64,000 nucleotides of DNA from JAIXWP01 sp041391745 (GCA_041391745.1 JAWKNK010000005.1:124001-188000); one strand, 5' to 3'; shown: positions 45,097-54,176, numbered from the stretch's first letter. Notes: generated by a model not told the origin, from the letters alone. Translations and numbers: made by a program.

Positions 45097-45987
45097 ATGT
45101 TGACCTTAGATCCGAAGGAGCTTCCAGTAATGAAGCTTCAGGCTTACCTTCAAGGCGCCGTGGCACCACGTCCTATTGCACTTGCAAGTACAATAGACAC
45201 CGAAGGAAATGTAAATTTATCTCCATTTAGTTTTTTCAATCTCTTCTCTTCTAACCCTCCGATTTTAATATTCTCGCCTGCACGTAGAGGTCGCGACAAT
45301 ACGACCAAGCATACCTATGAGAATGCATTGAGCGTAAAAGAATGTGTGATCAATATTGTGAACTACGACATCGTGCAGCAAGCATCTTTGTCGAGTGTTG
45401 AATATCCCAAAGGCGTCAATGAATTTGAAAAAGCAGGATTCACGGCATTGGCTTCTGAGTCAGTAGCGCCGCCGCGTGTAGCTGAATCACCGGTTCAATT
45501 TGAATGTAAAATCAAAGAAGTAATTGCTTTAGGTAATGAAGGTGGTGCGGGAAATTTAGTGATATGCGAAGTAGTGAAAATGCACATCAATGAAAACGTG
45601 CTAGGTGAAAATGGATTGATTGATCCTTTCAAGATTGACCAAGTGGCGCGATTGGGTGGCGATTGGTATTCACGCGCTAAATCAGGTTTATTTGAAGTTG
45701 CAAAACCAAATCAAAAATTAGGAATTGGTGTAGATCAAATTCCTCAAGATATTCGTCTTTCTCATCACCTAACGGGCAATCATCTGGGGCAACTTGGAAA
45801 TGTAGAAGTACTTCCCGACGAGACCAGTGTAAATGAATACAAGCTCACCGAATTGGCCGAGTTGTTCATAGATTTGGAAGACGACCCAAAAGAATTAGAA
45901 GTAGCTTTGCACAAGAAAGCTGCTGAGCTTTTAAATGAAAATAAGGTAACAGAAGCTTGGATGACCTTGCTGGCCTTCAACAATTAA
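45097..45987 (+). CDS. Flavin reductase family protein
   Basis: 296 residues. N-terminal FMN-binding split-barrel (about 20-190) with V-A-P-R-P-I-A-L-A-S, L-S-P-F-S-F-F-N and E-C-V-I-N-I-V; a 90-residue helical tail follows. Such proteins bind FMN and reduce flavins or act as small oxidoreductases. It sits 24 bases after purE and 4 bases before the DUF3127 gene. Substrate unknown. Confidence 0.88.
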   Translation: MLTLDPKELPVMKLQAYLQGAVAPRPIALASTIDTEGNVNLSPFSFFNLFSSNPPILIFSPARRGRDNTTKHTYENALSVKECVINIVNYDIVQQASLSSVEYPKGVNEFEKAGFTALASESVAPPRVAESPVQFECKIKEVIALGNEGGAGNLVICEVVKMHINENVLGENGLIDPFKIDQVARLGGDWYSRAKSGLFEVAKPNQKLGIGVDQIPQDIRLSHHLTGNHLGQLGNVEVLPDETSVNEYKLTELAELFIDLEDDPKELEVALHKKAAELLNENKVTEAWMTLLAFNN

Positions 45988-45991
45988 TGTG

Positions 45992-46348
45992 ATGGAATTA
46001 ACAGGAAAAATAAAGTTGGTATTTGATCTGGTACAGATTAATCCGACCATGAACAAAAGAGAGTTTGTTGTTACCACAGATGAGCGTTATGCTCAGGACA
46101 TTCTGCTCGAGACTTTCAACGAAAAAACAAGCATATTAGATCCATTTAAGGCAGGCGATGTAGTACGCGTAAGTTTTGATATTCGTGGTAGGGAATATAA
46201 TGGGCGATATTACAATAACTTACGCGCCTGGAAAGTAGAATCATTGGCTCCTGCAGCTCCTGCTCCACAAGGTGGAAGCGATGTTCCACCACCGCCTCAA
46301 CCAATTGACACCATCGATGATCCAATCGAAGATGATCTACCATTCTAA
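45992..46348 (+). CDS. DUF3127 OB-fold protein, SSB-like
   Basis: 118 residues from the ATG at 45992 (a GTG one codon earlier is possible). An OB-fold-like core (about 1-85) is followed by a Pro-rich linker and an acidic tail that ends D-D-L-P-F. That tail resembles the D-D-I-P-F tip by which single-stranded DNA-binding proteins recruit partner proteins. DUF3127 has no assigned function known to me; an SSB-related role is inference from fold and tail. Confidence 0.85.
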   Translation: MELTGKIKLVFDLVQINPTMNKREFVVTTDERYAQDILLETFNEKTSILDPFKAGDVVRVSFDIRGREYNGRYYNNLRAWKVESLAPAAPAPQGGSDVPPPPQPIDTIDDPIEDDLPF

Positions 46349-47040
46349 GATTGTCTTTTCTTTTCTCGATCTTTAAAAATCTTCATATAACGCAGCCCGT
46401 CCGACACATAGTACGGGCTGTGTGTTTTTGATACCCCGTTCAAAGGAAAGCGCTGTCCCGTGTTATGAATGTGAAAGGCATCTTGGTATTTCTTTTTAGA
46501 AAGGTAATTTCCGTACTCACTTTCGATCCACCTCACTCCTACTTCCGCAGCCAATTCTTCATCGCGCAAGTCCGCAACATTCACTCCGAGAGCGATACAC
46601 TTGTATCCCATCAATTGAAATGGTCCCCAACTGGTCGATAAATTTTCTAAGCATTCATCATTGCAACCATCAATGTCATTGGCTTTGATATTCTCAAACT
46701 TGTCTCTTTTGCCCGATTGAAGTTTTTCCAATTTCTTCTTTACATGTTTTTCAAATCGATGACCTGCAGGTTTATCACCACTGCATTCTAATACACACAA
46801 TGCCATCAAATACTCGTAGGGTAAATTGTATTTAGTAGAAAGCTCAAGCATTTCATCTCTATAGTTGAGCTCTGCCCAATCAATGGTAGACATTCCTTCT
46901 GGCCGAGGATTTGCGGGCAACTCTATACCGCGCCATGAGCGATATGCCGATGCAATTTCATATCTATAAATAAAGCCGAAAACCATCATCAAGGTCATAA
47001 TACCAGCAAGCGCGATGATTCTTTTAAGCTCTTTTTTCAT
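46345..47040 (-). CDS. Lysozyme/N-acetylmuramidase-like membrane protein
   Basis: 231 residues from the ATG at 47040; a frame extending to 47076 adds a less likely 12 residues. One N-terminal membrane anchor (about 5-25), then a lysozyme-like domain: L-C-V-L-E-C-S-G with a candidate catalytic Glu, and S-T-S-W-G-P-F-Q-L-M-G-Y, the pattern of N-acetylmuramidases and lytic transglycosylases. Probably anchored in the inner membrane and acting on peptidoglycan. Its 3' end overlaps the DUF3127 gene by four bases. Confidence 0.72.
   Translation of the reverse strand: MKKELKRIIALAGIMTLMMVFGFIYRYEIASAYRSWRGIELPANPRPEGMSTIDWAELNYRDEMLELSTKYNLPYEYLMALCVLECSGDKPAGHRFEKHVKKKLEKLQSGKRDKFENIKANDIDGCNDECLENLSTSWGPFQLMGYKCIALGVNVADLRDEELAAEVGVRWIESEYGNYLSKKKYQDAFHIHNTGQRFPLNGVSKTHSPYYVSDGLRYMKIFKDREKKRQS
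46393..46429 (+). terminator. Terminator hairpin inside the convergent muramidase gene
   Basis: Plus-strand stem CAGCCCGT/ACGGGCTG, 12-base loop, then TGTGTTTTT, 45 bases after the DUF3127 stop. It is coding sequence for the opposite gene's C terminus. Confidence 0.6.
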
Positions 47041-47105
47041 TTGATAAAAATAATTGCATTTGCCAAAGTTGAACACTTATTTTTGAAAACCATTAGTATT
47101 GTTAG

Positions 47106-48128
47106 ATGCCCGTAAATAAATACGCTTTACTCCGCTATCGAATTATAGACAGATGTCTAAAGAATTCGGCACGCCCATTTCCTTCCCGTGAGGATCTGCG
47201 CTCGGCGTGCGAGGAAGCGCTCTACGGCAGTGGTGGTGACGCTATTTCTATCAGCACCATCGACAAAGACATTTGGGCAATGAAGAATGAGGGCGAGTTG
47301 GGTTACTATGCACCAATTGCTTTCAATCGCAGCGAAGGCGGTTACTATTACACCGATCCTGAATACGCCATTTCGGAAATGAGTTTGGGTGATGAAGACC
47401 TGCAAGCACTTCGATTTGCAGTTGCCACATTGGATCAATTCAAAGAGGTGCCGCTATTTCAACAATACGAAAGTGCTATTGAGAAAATTATTTCAAGAGT
47501 AAATATCAGTCCTCGTCCCGATGAGGATTCTTTGGATAAGTTCATTCAGTTTGAAAAGTCTACTGTTTCAAAAGGCAGGGAATATCTTGGGACATTGCTC
47601 GATGCCATACGCAAAAAGAAAGTGGTGAAGATTGATTATCGCAAGTTCCAAGACAATACTTTGAAGACTTACGAACTTCATCCTTACTTATTGAAAGAAT
47701 ATGGCAACCGGTGGTATCTGATTTCATGGAATGTGAAACGTCGGGCTGTAGCAACTTTCGGTTTGGAACGAATTGAAAAAATCACAACCACGAAGGAATC
47801 GTTTAAGGTGGACGCCAATTTTGATCCCGACATCATTTTCAAGCATAGCATTGGAATCACGGAAAGTCAAGAGATTCCCTCAGAAGTGGTTTTGAGTTGC
47901 AATGTTTATACAGGGCGTTTTTTAATGAGTCAGCCTATTCATTCTAGTCAACGGTTGTTGTCTGAGAATTCCAATGAAATTCAGATTGCGTTGCACATTT
48001 GCCCTACCGAAGAGTTTTATTCATTAATATTAGGAATGGGTCCTTCTGTGGAAGTTATCAGTCCAAAACCTTTAAAATCAGAGGTTCAGCGCAGAATCAA
48101 AGCGATGTCTCAGCTTTATTCTAAATAA
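47106..48128 (+). CDS. WYL-domain transcriptional regulator
   Basis: 340 residues. N-terminal winged helix-turn-helix part (about 5-90), WYL domain about 165-240 (V-K-I-D-Y-R-K-F, Y-L-L-K-E-Y-G-N-R-W-Y-L, F-G-L-E-R-I) and a WCX-like C-terminal domain. WYL proteins sense small ligands or nucleic acids and control DNA-damage or defence genes in several bacteria. No defence genes lie nearby. The inverted repeat 18 bases after its stop could be a binding site for it, which is inference. Confidence 0.9.
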   Translation: MPVNKYALLRYRIIDRCLKNSARPFPSREDLRSACEEALYGSGGDAISISTIDKDIWAMKNEGELGYYAPIAFNRSEGGYYYTDPEYAISEMSLGDEDLQALRFAVATLDQFKEVPLFQQYESAIEKIISRVNISPRPDEDSLDKFIQFEKSTVSKGREYLGTLLDAIRKKKVVKIDYRKFQDNTLKTYELHPYLLKEYGNRWYLISWNVKRRAVATFGLERIEKITTTKESFKVDANFDPDIIFKHSIGITESQEIPSEVVLSCNVYTGRFLMSQPIHSSQRLLSENSNEIQIALHICPTEEFYSLILGMGPSVEVISPKPLKSEVQRRIKAMSQLYSK

Positions 48129-48145
48129 AAATCAAAATTTTTTCT

Positions 48146-48166
48146 GATTGTAAATTGGTTACAATC
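48146..48166. promoter_or_regulatory. 21-bp palindromic operator candidate
   Basis: Perfect 8-bp arms GATTGTAA and TTACAATC with a 5-base centre, in the 79-base gap before the 81-residue gene. No T run follows, so it is not a terminator. Confidence 0.5.
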
Positions 48167-48207
48167 TGGAGTAGGTCATTTGTATCGTTCAATTAAACAA
48201 TGATACC

Positions 48208-48453
48208 ATGACAACCCTACACGAAGTACAAAGACACATCGACAGTTTTTCAAGACCAAACGGGTATAATCCATACGCGTGGAATGTGACGAAGAAGTTG
48301 GCATTAGAAGTATGGGCGAGTTATTTACAAAACCGTCCTTTTAGAAGGCCAGTAAATTATCTCTGTCAAGAGTTTTATCAGATGATTCGTCGTCCGGAGG
48401 ATGGAGAATATATTTTACCTAAAGGTTCATTCCGTATGTTGAGTAACGGTTGA
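48208..48453 (+). CDS. Small protein of unknown function (81 aa)
   Basis: 81 residues, no signal peptide or membrane segment. Aromatic and basic: Y-N-P-Y-A-W, V-W-A-S-Y-L, R-P-F-R-R-P-V-N-Y-L and F-Y-Q-M-I-R-R-P. The ATG is well placed, and an operator-like palindrome precedes it and a terminator follows, so it is likely a real single gene. No family recognised. Confidence 0.7.
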   Translation: MTTLHEVQRHIDSFSRPNGYNPYAWNVTKKLALEVWASYLQNRPFRRPVNYLCQEFYQMIRRPEDGEYILPKGSFRMLSNG

Positions 48454-48488
48454 TTTCCAGTTTTCTTTATTAATTAATCCAGGCAATT

Positions 48489-48533
48489 GCCCCGTTGAGT
48501 TTTGAGCGTGCGAAACTCACGGGGCTTTTGTTT
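48489..48533 (+). terminator. Terminator after the 81-aa gene
   Basis: Stem GCCCCGT(T)GAGTTT/AAACTCACGGGGC with one bulged T, then TTTTGTTT. The remaining 175 bases to the next gene hold only a weak promoter (TTTG-N22-TATATTAG at 48645-48678). Confidence 0.8.
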
Positions 48534-48708
48534 ATAAGTTGTGGTAACCTCCTCTTGACTTTGTCAGCTTTAAATTTATTTTTGAATCCACTAAACCTAT
48601 AAAAATCGAGACTCAGCTATATTTTTTGGCAATTCGTCAACATTTTTGTAGGTTTCGTCGAAATTCGGCGTATATTAGTACACTGATTATAAGCAACAAC
48701 TCCCCGAA

Positions 48709-49290
48709 ATGACTGCCATAGCTGGTAAAACCTTGGAAGAAATACAGTCGATATACCATGATTTGGTATTGAAGACTTTATCTGCCGACACAGGGGAAAC
48801 CTTGGTGTTTAGCCACTTTGGTGATTTTTCTCAAACAAAAGTTGATGCTACAATCAAACTCATCGAAAGCTCTATAATGGAAGCTGGAGATAAGCGTCAA
48901 ACCATGCGTCGCATATGTAGTGTTCTTATCGAAATACTCCAAAATACTTCACTTCACGGTGCAAAAGACGGAAATGGCCGCATGCATTCTTACCTCATCT
49001 TGGGGCGCAGCGCAGCGGGCTACCACATTTCTACCGGAAACCTACTTCTTAAATCAGACATTTCTAGATTGGATGGCAAGATGAAAGAGTTGGTGACTAT
49101 GGATAAAAATGCACTTCGTAAATTGTATATCGAAACACTTTGCAACGAAGATTTCACCTACAAAGGAGGTGCAGGGTTAGGCCTTTTAACTATTGCTAAA
49201 AGAGCCAAGGACGCTGTAAAATATTCTATTTCAAACATCGACGACAACTTTGGTTATTTCCAAATGGAATTGATCATGGACAATGAATAA
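48709..49290 (+). CDS. SiaB-family protein kinase (DUF6272), GHKL-like
   Basis: 193 residues with a GHKL ATPase outline: E-I-L-Q-N-T-S-L-H-G resembles the N box and K-G-G-A-G-L-G-L-L-T-I-A the G box. This matches SiaB-type kinases which, in Pseudomonas, phosphorylate SiaC to control a diguanylate cyclase and biofilm formation. No SiaC or cyclase gene is adjacent here, so the target is unknown. Cytoplasmic. The next gene follows within 18 bases. Confidence 0.8.
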   Translation: MTAIAGKTLEEIQSIYHDLVLKTLSADTGETLVFSHFGDFSQTKVDATIKLIESSIMEAGDKRQTMRRICSVLIEILQNTSLHGAKDGNGRMHSYLILGRSAAGYHISTGNLLLKSDISRLDGKMKELVTMDKNALRKLYIETLCNEDFTYKGGAGLGLLTIAKRAKDAVKYSISNIDDNFGYFQMELIMDNE

Positions 49291-49308
49291 ATGTCCTATA
49301 TTGAGGAC

Positions 49309-51273
49309 ATGAAAAAAAGTCTTCAATTCGTTGTTATTTCTCTCTTTTCCATCATTTTATATTCATGCTCTGAAGCTCCCAAGACAAACATGTTGGGCAA
49401 TCCAGAATTGCAGCAAGTTTATGATGTCGCAGACGCAAGAAATGCGCAAGAGCTTAATAGACTATTGAGGAATGAAAACGCTCTAGTTCGCGAAATCGCT
49501 ACCAAGCTTGCTGGTTCGGTTCAAGATTCCCTTTTACTCCCCAATCTCTACATTAATTTACAAGACTCGTCATCTCAAATCAGAGCCGCTGCAGCATTTG
49601 CCATTGGGCAGTGCGGCAGTTCTGAAGATGTTGCCTATCTCATCTCATGGGGCAGAAACGAGTTGGACTCAGATGCTCAACGAGAAATTTGTATCGCTAT
49701 AGCCAAGCTTTTTGATCCGAATAGAAATACTAAATCGGTCGAGAAAGAAGTTGCTGGATTCATTTTCAATGTTCAGGAAAATGACTTCGTTGACTTTCTG
49801 ATGAATATGTCGATCAACGATGAGGCCAGTCAAACAGGACTTGGATATGCCGTATATTACCTTCATCGAAAAGGCATGTTTCATGATCCATTAATGTCTC
49901 GAATTCGTTTTGCACTTCAAACGAGCGGCGCTGAATCCCGACCTGTACTGGCATTGGCTATGAGCACTTACGAAGGCGGATGGCTCGAATCAAACGCCGA
50001 TTATATCAATCAATGGGTAAAAACGGAAAGAAATGGCGATGCCAAAGTGTACATCATAAAGGCTATGGCTAAGATGTACGACCCTGAAAGTAGAGATTAT
50101 CTATATACCATGGCAGCTTCATCTCAATACGATCATCGCCTAAACATGACTGCCATGCAATCGTTGATTAGAAGAAATGAAAAGGATGAATCGCGCTGGA
50201 AGAAAATCTTAGCTAACGCCGATCCTCAAGTTGTTTCAGAAGCAATCAATTATTACCAAAGCGATTTTAAAGCATCCAATGTTGAGGACATGACTTCAGT
50301 GATTACCTCTAGTTTACCACTCGTAGATGCTGCAAAAAGTCGTGTGCTTCTGGCAACAAAAAAAATGACCACTGCATCTGTTATTGAAAAAATAAATGCA
50401 GCTTCGGATAGCTACAATAAGGCATTTTATATTGAAGCATTGCGCGTCGCACCTAATGCAGAGACATTTCTTTCAGAACTGTTGCTTTCTTCAAAAGATC
50501 CTGTAATTACCACAGCATGTATCAATACTATTTTATCACTTCAAGAACATGTAAGTCTGAGTGCTACAAAAACCACTCTACTAAAAGCACTAGCCCTTGA
50601 TGATACTGGAGTGGTCAGCGCTATAGCCATGCACGTGCAACGATCTACAGACTTTGAAGGCACAGACGAATGGGAGAATGCCATTCAAACAGCAAAAGCG
50701 AAATTGGTTTTACCTAGAGATATCGAGGCTTTCAACGAACTTGTTCGAATGGAAAATGCCATGTTCAACCGAGATATTGAATTGGCTAAAGCAACGAGCA
50801 CTTCACGAATTGATTGGGAATATGTTTCACTTCTTCCCGCTTTTGTGACTGTTGAGTTTGAAACGGATAAAGGATTTTTCACATGTGAGTTAAATACTTT
50901 GGACGCTCCAGGATCAGTCAATACGATCTGCAAACTAGTAGATGATGGTTTCTACAATGGTAAAAGAATTCACCGTGTCGTGCCTCTTTTTGTAACTCAA
51001 GGTGGTTGTCCTATAGGCAATGGAATGGGAGGACTCGATCAGCCTATTCGTAGCGAATTCAACATGCTTCGATTTGAACGCGGCAGCATTGGACTTGCAA
51101 GTGCTGGTAAGGATACAGAAAGCTGCCAATTCTTTGTCACGCAAGTCATCACTCCCTCATTAGACGGACGATACACCAACTTTGGGAAAGTAACTTCTGG
51201 ACTAGATGTGGTAGATCAACTGATTGTTGGATCAAAGATTATTTCTGCTAAAAGAATAGAAAAGAAAAATTAA
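49309..51273 (+). CDS. Lipoprotein with HEAT-like repeats and C-terminal cyclophilin domain
   Basis: 654 residues from the second ATG at 49309, which puts a lipoprotein signal (about 1-20, L-Y-S-C) at the very start; the ATG at 49291 would put six extra residues before it. Residues about 30-470 form HEAT-like alpha repeats (A-A-A-F-A-I-G-Q-C-G). Residues about 490-650 are a peptidyl-prolyl isomerase of the cyclophilin type (F-E-T-D-K-G-F-F-T-C-E-L, G-K-R-I-H-R-V-V-P-L-F-V-T-Q-G-G-C and C-Q-F-F-V-T-Q). Likely a membrane-anchored periplasmic chaperone for exported proteins; clients unknown. Its 3' end overlaps the convergent gene by four bases. Confidence 0.85.
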   Translation: MKKSLQFVVISLFSIILYSCSEAPKTNMLGNPELQQVYDVADARNAQELNRLLRNENALVREIATKLAGSVQDSLLLPNLYINLQDSSSQIRAAAAFAIGQCGSSEDVAYLISWGRNELDSDAQREICIAIAKLFDPNRNTKSVEKEVAGFIFNVQENDFVDFLMNMSINDEASQTGLGYAVYYLHRKGMFHDPLMSRIRFALQTSGAESRPVLALAMSTYEGGWLESNADYINQWVKTERNGDAKVYIIKAMAKMYDPESRDYLYTMAASSQYDHRLNMTAMQSLIRRNEKDESRWKKILANADPQVVSEAINYYQSDFKASNVEDMTSVITSSLPLVDAAKSRVLLATKKMTTASVIEKINAASDSYNKAFYIEALRVAPNAETFLSELLLSSKDPVITTACINTILSLQEHVSLSATKTTLLKALALDDTGVVSAIAMHVQRSTDFEGTDEWENAIQTAKAKLVLPRDIEAFNELVRMENAMFNRDIELAKATSTSRIDWEYVSLLPAFVTVEFETDKGFFTCELNTLDAPGSVNTICKLVDDGFYNGKRIHRVVPLFVTQGGCPIGNGMGGLDQPIRSEFNMLRFERGSIGLASAGKDTESCQFFVTQVITPSLDGRYTNFGKVTSGLDVVDQLIVGSKIISAKRIEKKN

Positions 51274-52529
51274 GTTTTTTGCTTTTCTCTCTTAGCCGCA
51301 GGAAATAAAATATTATTCAAAATCAATCGGTAACCTGGAGAATTCGGGTGAAGATTTAAATCCGTTGGTGGATCACCTACCAAATGTCGATAGTCTTCTG
51401 GGTCGTGACCACCGTAGTAAGTCCATTGACCTTGACCTAATTCGCCGTGAATGTACTTTGCGGTTTTTGTTGACTTCGTTTCTCCCATTATGGTAACATT
51501 GCTTTTCATGTATTGCTCACGAAATGATGTTGTTTGTCCCATAAAGCCCTTAATTACCTGCGTATGGTTTTGGGTGAGAATAGTTGGAATAATATCCCAC
51601 TTTGCGCTGAAGTCAAACAAAGTAAAGAAATCATTGAGTTCTCCTATTTTGGTGTGATCCTCTGTGCCGTCTATAGATGAGAACTCATAAATCATAGGGT
51701 TCTTTTCAAGACGATAATCTTTGAATGCAAATGCTTTGTCAAATTCCAATTTGCTTTGTGCATTCGGATCACTTGGGTCGCCATCAAAAACACTTTCTAC
51801 GATATCCACGTCCTCAGCGGCGAGTGCAATATCAAAGCTATCCGTTCCACTGCACATGGTAAACAAGAAACCGCCACCTACAACGAAGTTTTTGATGTTG
51901 ATAGCTACTTGTCTTTTCATTTCAGAAACCTTCGTAAATCCTAATTCAGCAGCTAAAGCTTCTTGAGATCTCACTTCTTCTTGATACCAAGAAGTGTTTC
52001 TAAAGCTCGCATAGAACTTTCCGTATTGACCTGTAAAATCTTCATGATGTAAGTGAAGCCAATCGTATTTAGGTAGTTCTCCTCTTACAATTTCTGCATC
52101 GTAAATAATGGTGTAAGGAATTTCCGCATACGTCAAAACCAGCGTCACTGCATCGTCCCAAGGCTGCTTGCCTTGCGGACTGTAAACAGCAATTTTAGGA
52201 GCTACTTCCAATTTGACGCGCTCCATGTTTACTTCTGGATCAGCTATTTCTTCATAAATCTGTTGTGCTTGAACGTCCGCTATCACTTGAAAACTCACAC
52301 CTCGGATTTGACATTCTTTAGAAATATCAGGATAGTTGTCTACCAAAAAACTTCCACCACGATAATTCAATAGCCATTCAATATTGATATTGTTTTCCAG
52401 AATCCAATAAGCGATTCCATATGACTTCATGTGATTGGTCTGTGATTCATCCATTGGGATGAGAATTTTGCTTGCGTAAGAATGCAAGCTCATCACAGCA
52501 ATAAAGATTAAAACGATCCACTTTTTCAT
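51270..52529 (-). CDS. Conserved Bacteroidota secreted protein, often labelled asparagine synthetase B
   Basis: 419 residues from the ATG at 52529, which has a good AAGGAG ribosome-binding site four bases upstream. Signal peptide about 1-19. The body (K-I-L-I-P-M-D-E-S-Q near residue 22, then W-L-L-N-Y-R-G-G-S-F-L, K-Q-P-W-D-D-A-V-T-L-V-L-T-Y, W-L-H-L-H-H-E-D-F-T-G-Q-Y) is a well-conserved Bacteroidota family. That label does not fit: there is no N-terminal cysteine glutaminase and no S-G-G-x-D-S ATP loop, and the protein is exported. Its real function is unknown. Confidence 0.8.
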   Translation of the reverse strand: MKKWIVLIFIAVMSLHSYASKILIPMDESQTNHMKSYGIAYWILENNINIEWLLNYRGGSFLVDNYPDISKECQIRGVSFQVIADVQAQQIYEEIADPEVNMERVKLEVAPKIAVYSPQGKQPWDDAVTLVLTYAEIPYTIIYDAEIVRGELPKYDWLHLHHEDFTGQYGKFYASFRNTSWYQEEVRSQEALAAELGFTKVSEMKRQVAINIKNFVVGGGFLFTMCSGTDSFDIALAAEDVDIVESVFDGDPSDPNAQSKLEFDKAFAFKDYRLEKNPMIYEFSSIDGTEDHTKIGELNDFFTLFDFSAKWDIIPTILTQNHTQVIKGFMGQTTSFREQYMKSNVTIMGETKSTKTAKYIHGELGQGQWTYYGGHDPEDYRHLVGDPPTDLNLHPNSPGYRLILNNILFPAAKREKQKT

Positions 52530-52571
52530 GCTACTCCTTCTATGGCAACCTTCGAGCCATAACAAAGATAA

Positions 52572-54164
52572 TTAAAAAGGAGCAGGTTCGCCACCAAAGT
52601 CAAAAGGCTCATCCTCGTCGAGCATGGTATTGAGCTTCGAAGCTACGGTAATCGTCGTAGTTCCACCTGCATTTTCATTGCCGCTTGCTGCAAAAGAAGT
52701 ATTGGCTTGAATGGCTTTTCCGTAATCTTGATTATCGTAATCGAATCCGTCGAGGTTGGCGAATTTCGCCAAGCGACCTATGAAGCGAAGTGGCACATCT
52801 TCCAGCGATCCATTTCTGTGTTTCGCAATGATGATTTCACCTTTACCAGCAGTCGGATTACCTTCAGCATCTTCGTTGATGCCGTAATATTCAGCACGAT
52901 AAATAAATGCAACGATGTCAGCATCTTGCTCAATCGCACCCGATTCACGAAGGTCACTCAACAATGGACGCTTGTCCCCTCCTCTCGTCTCCACCTGACG
53001 TGACAACTGAGAAAGTGCAATTACTGGCACGTCAAGTTCTTTCGCAATTTGCTTGATCGAACGTGAGATGGTTGAAATTTCTTGTTCTCGGTTTCCTGTT
53101 TTCGATTCACCGCCTGCAGACATCAACTGAAGGTAATCGATGATGACCATCTGAATACCATGTTGTGCTTTTAGTCGTCGACACTTCGCTCGAAGTTCGA
53201 ATACTGAAAGTGCAGGAGTATCATCAATGAAAATTGGCGCCTCAGAAATTCTATTGATACGTTGGTGCAATTGATGCAATTCGTGTTCAGCCAAATTTCC
53301 TTTTCTCAATTTCTCAGCATCAATTTCCGTTTCACTTGAGATAAGACGTTGAACCAACTGTACACTCGACATTTCCAGCGAGAAAAGAGCAACTGGCACA
53401 TTGAACTCAACTGCCATATTGCGCGCCATAGATAATACGAAAGCTGTTTTACCCATACCAGGACGTGCAGCGATAACAATCATATCCGAACGCTGCCAAC
53501 CAGAAGTTACGCGATCTAAAGCTGTGAATCCAGTAGGCACACCACTCACACCGTCCGTATTTTGACGAGCTTGTTCTATTTGGTCGAGCGCAGCTTTGAT
53601 CAGCTGACTCATTCTGTCGTAGTTCTTACGAATGTTCCCCTCAGCTACTTGAAACAAATTACTTTCCGCTTTATCCAGCAAGTCGAATACATCAGAAGTT
53701 TCATCGTATGCATCTCGAATAATTTCGCTTGAGATGCGAATCAGTTCTCTTTGAATGTGCTTCTGCGCGATGATACGCGCGTGCGTTTCAATGTTTGCCG
53801 AAGAAGCAACACGGTTAGTGAGCTGAGAAATGAATAAAGGTCCTCCCACCAATTCTAGCTCTGCCGATTTACGCAGTGCATGGGTAACTGTGAGAATATC
53901 AACAGGCTCACCCTTAGAAAACAATGACATGATCGCTGAATAAATGCGCGCATGTGATTCTTTGTAAAAGCTATCTGGTTTGAGGATGTCGATAACAGTA
54001 TTGAGCGCTCCTTGCTCCAGCATCATCGCTCCGAGTACCGCTTCTTCCAAATCTACGGCTTGTGGTGGGAGCTTTCCCATTTCCATGCCCATAGCAGAAT
54101 TCATGGCTTCACGAAGTCCTTGCATGCGCTCTTTTCTTCTCTGTCTGTTATCTTGTTCTTTCAT
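52572..54164 (-). CDS. dnaB: Replicative DNA helicase DnaB
   Basis: 530 residues from the ATG at 54164. N-terminal helical domain (P-P-Q-A-V-D-L-E-E-A-V-L-G near residue 35), then a RecA-like ATPase with Walker A A-R-P-G-M-G-K-T-A-F and Q-L-S-R-Q-V-E-T-R. It unwinds DNA at the fork. A TTG-started extension to 54212 is rejected because the promoter element at 54177-54184 lies inside it. The C terminus has an extra acidic tail (D-E-D-E-P-F-D-F-G-G). Confidence 0.96.
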   Translation of the reverse strand: MKEQDNRQRRKERMQGLREAMNSAMGMEMGKLPPQAVDLEEAVLGAMMLEQGALNTVIDILKPDSFYKESHARIYSAIMSLFSKGEPVDILTVTHALRKSAELELVGGPLFISQLTNRVASSANIETHARIIAQKHIQRELIRISSEIIRDAYDETSDVFDLLDKAESNLFQVAEGNIRKNYDRMSQLIKAALDQIEQARQNTDGVSGVPTGFTALDRVTSGWQRSDMIVIAARPGMGKTAFVLSMARNMAVEFNVPVALFSLEMSSVQLVQRLISSETEIDAEKLRKGNLAEHELHQLHQRINRISEAPIFIDDTPALSVFELRAKCRRLKAQHGIQMVIIDYLQLMSAGGESKTGNREQEISTISRSIKQIAKELDVPVIALSQLSRQVETRGGDKRPLLSDLRESGAIEQDADIVAFIYRAEYYGINEDAEGNPTAGKGEIIIAKHRNGSLEDVPLRFIGRLAKFANLDGFDYDNQDYGKAIQANTSFAASGNENAGGTTTITVASKLNTMLDEDEPFDFGGEPAPF

Positions 54165-54176
54165 TTTTGGGGAAGA

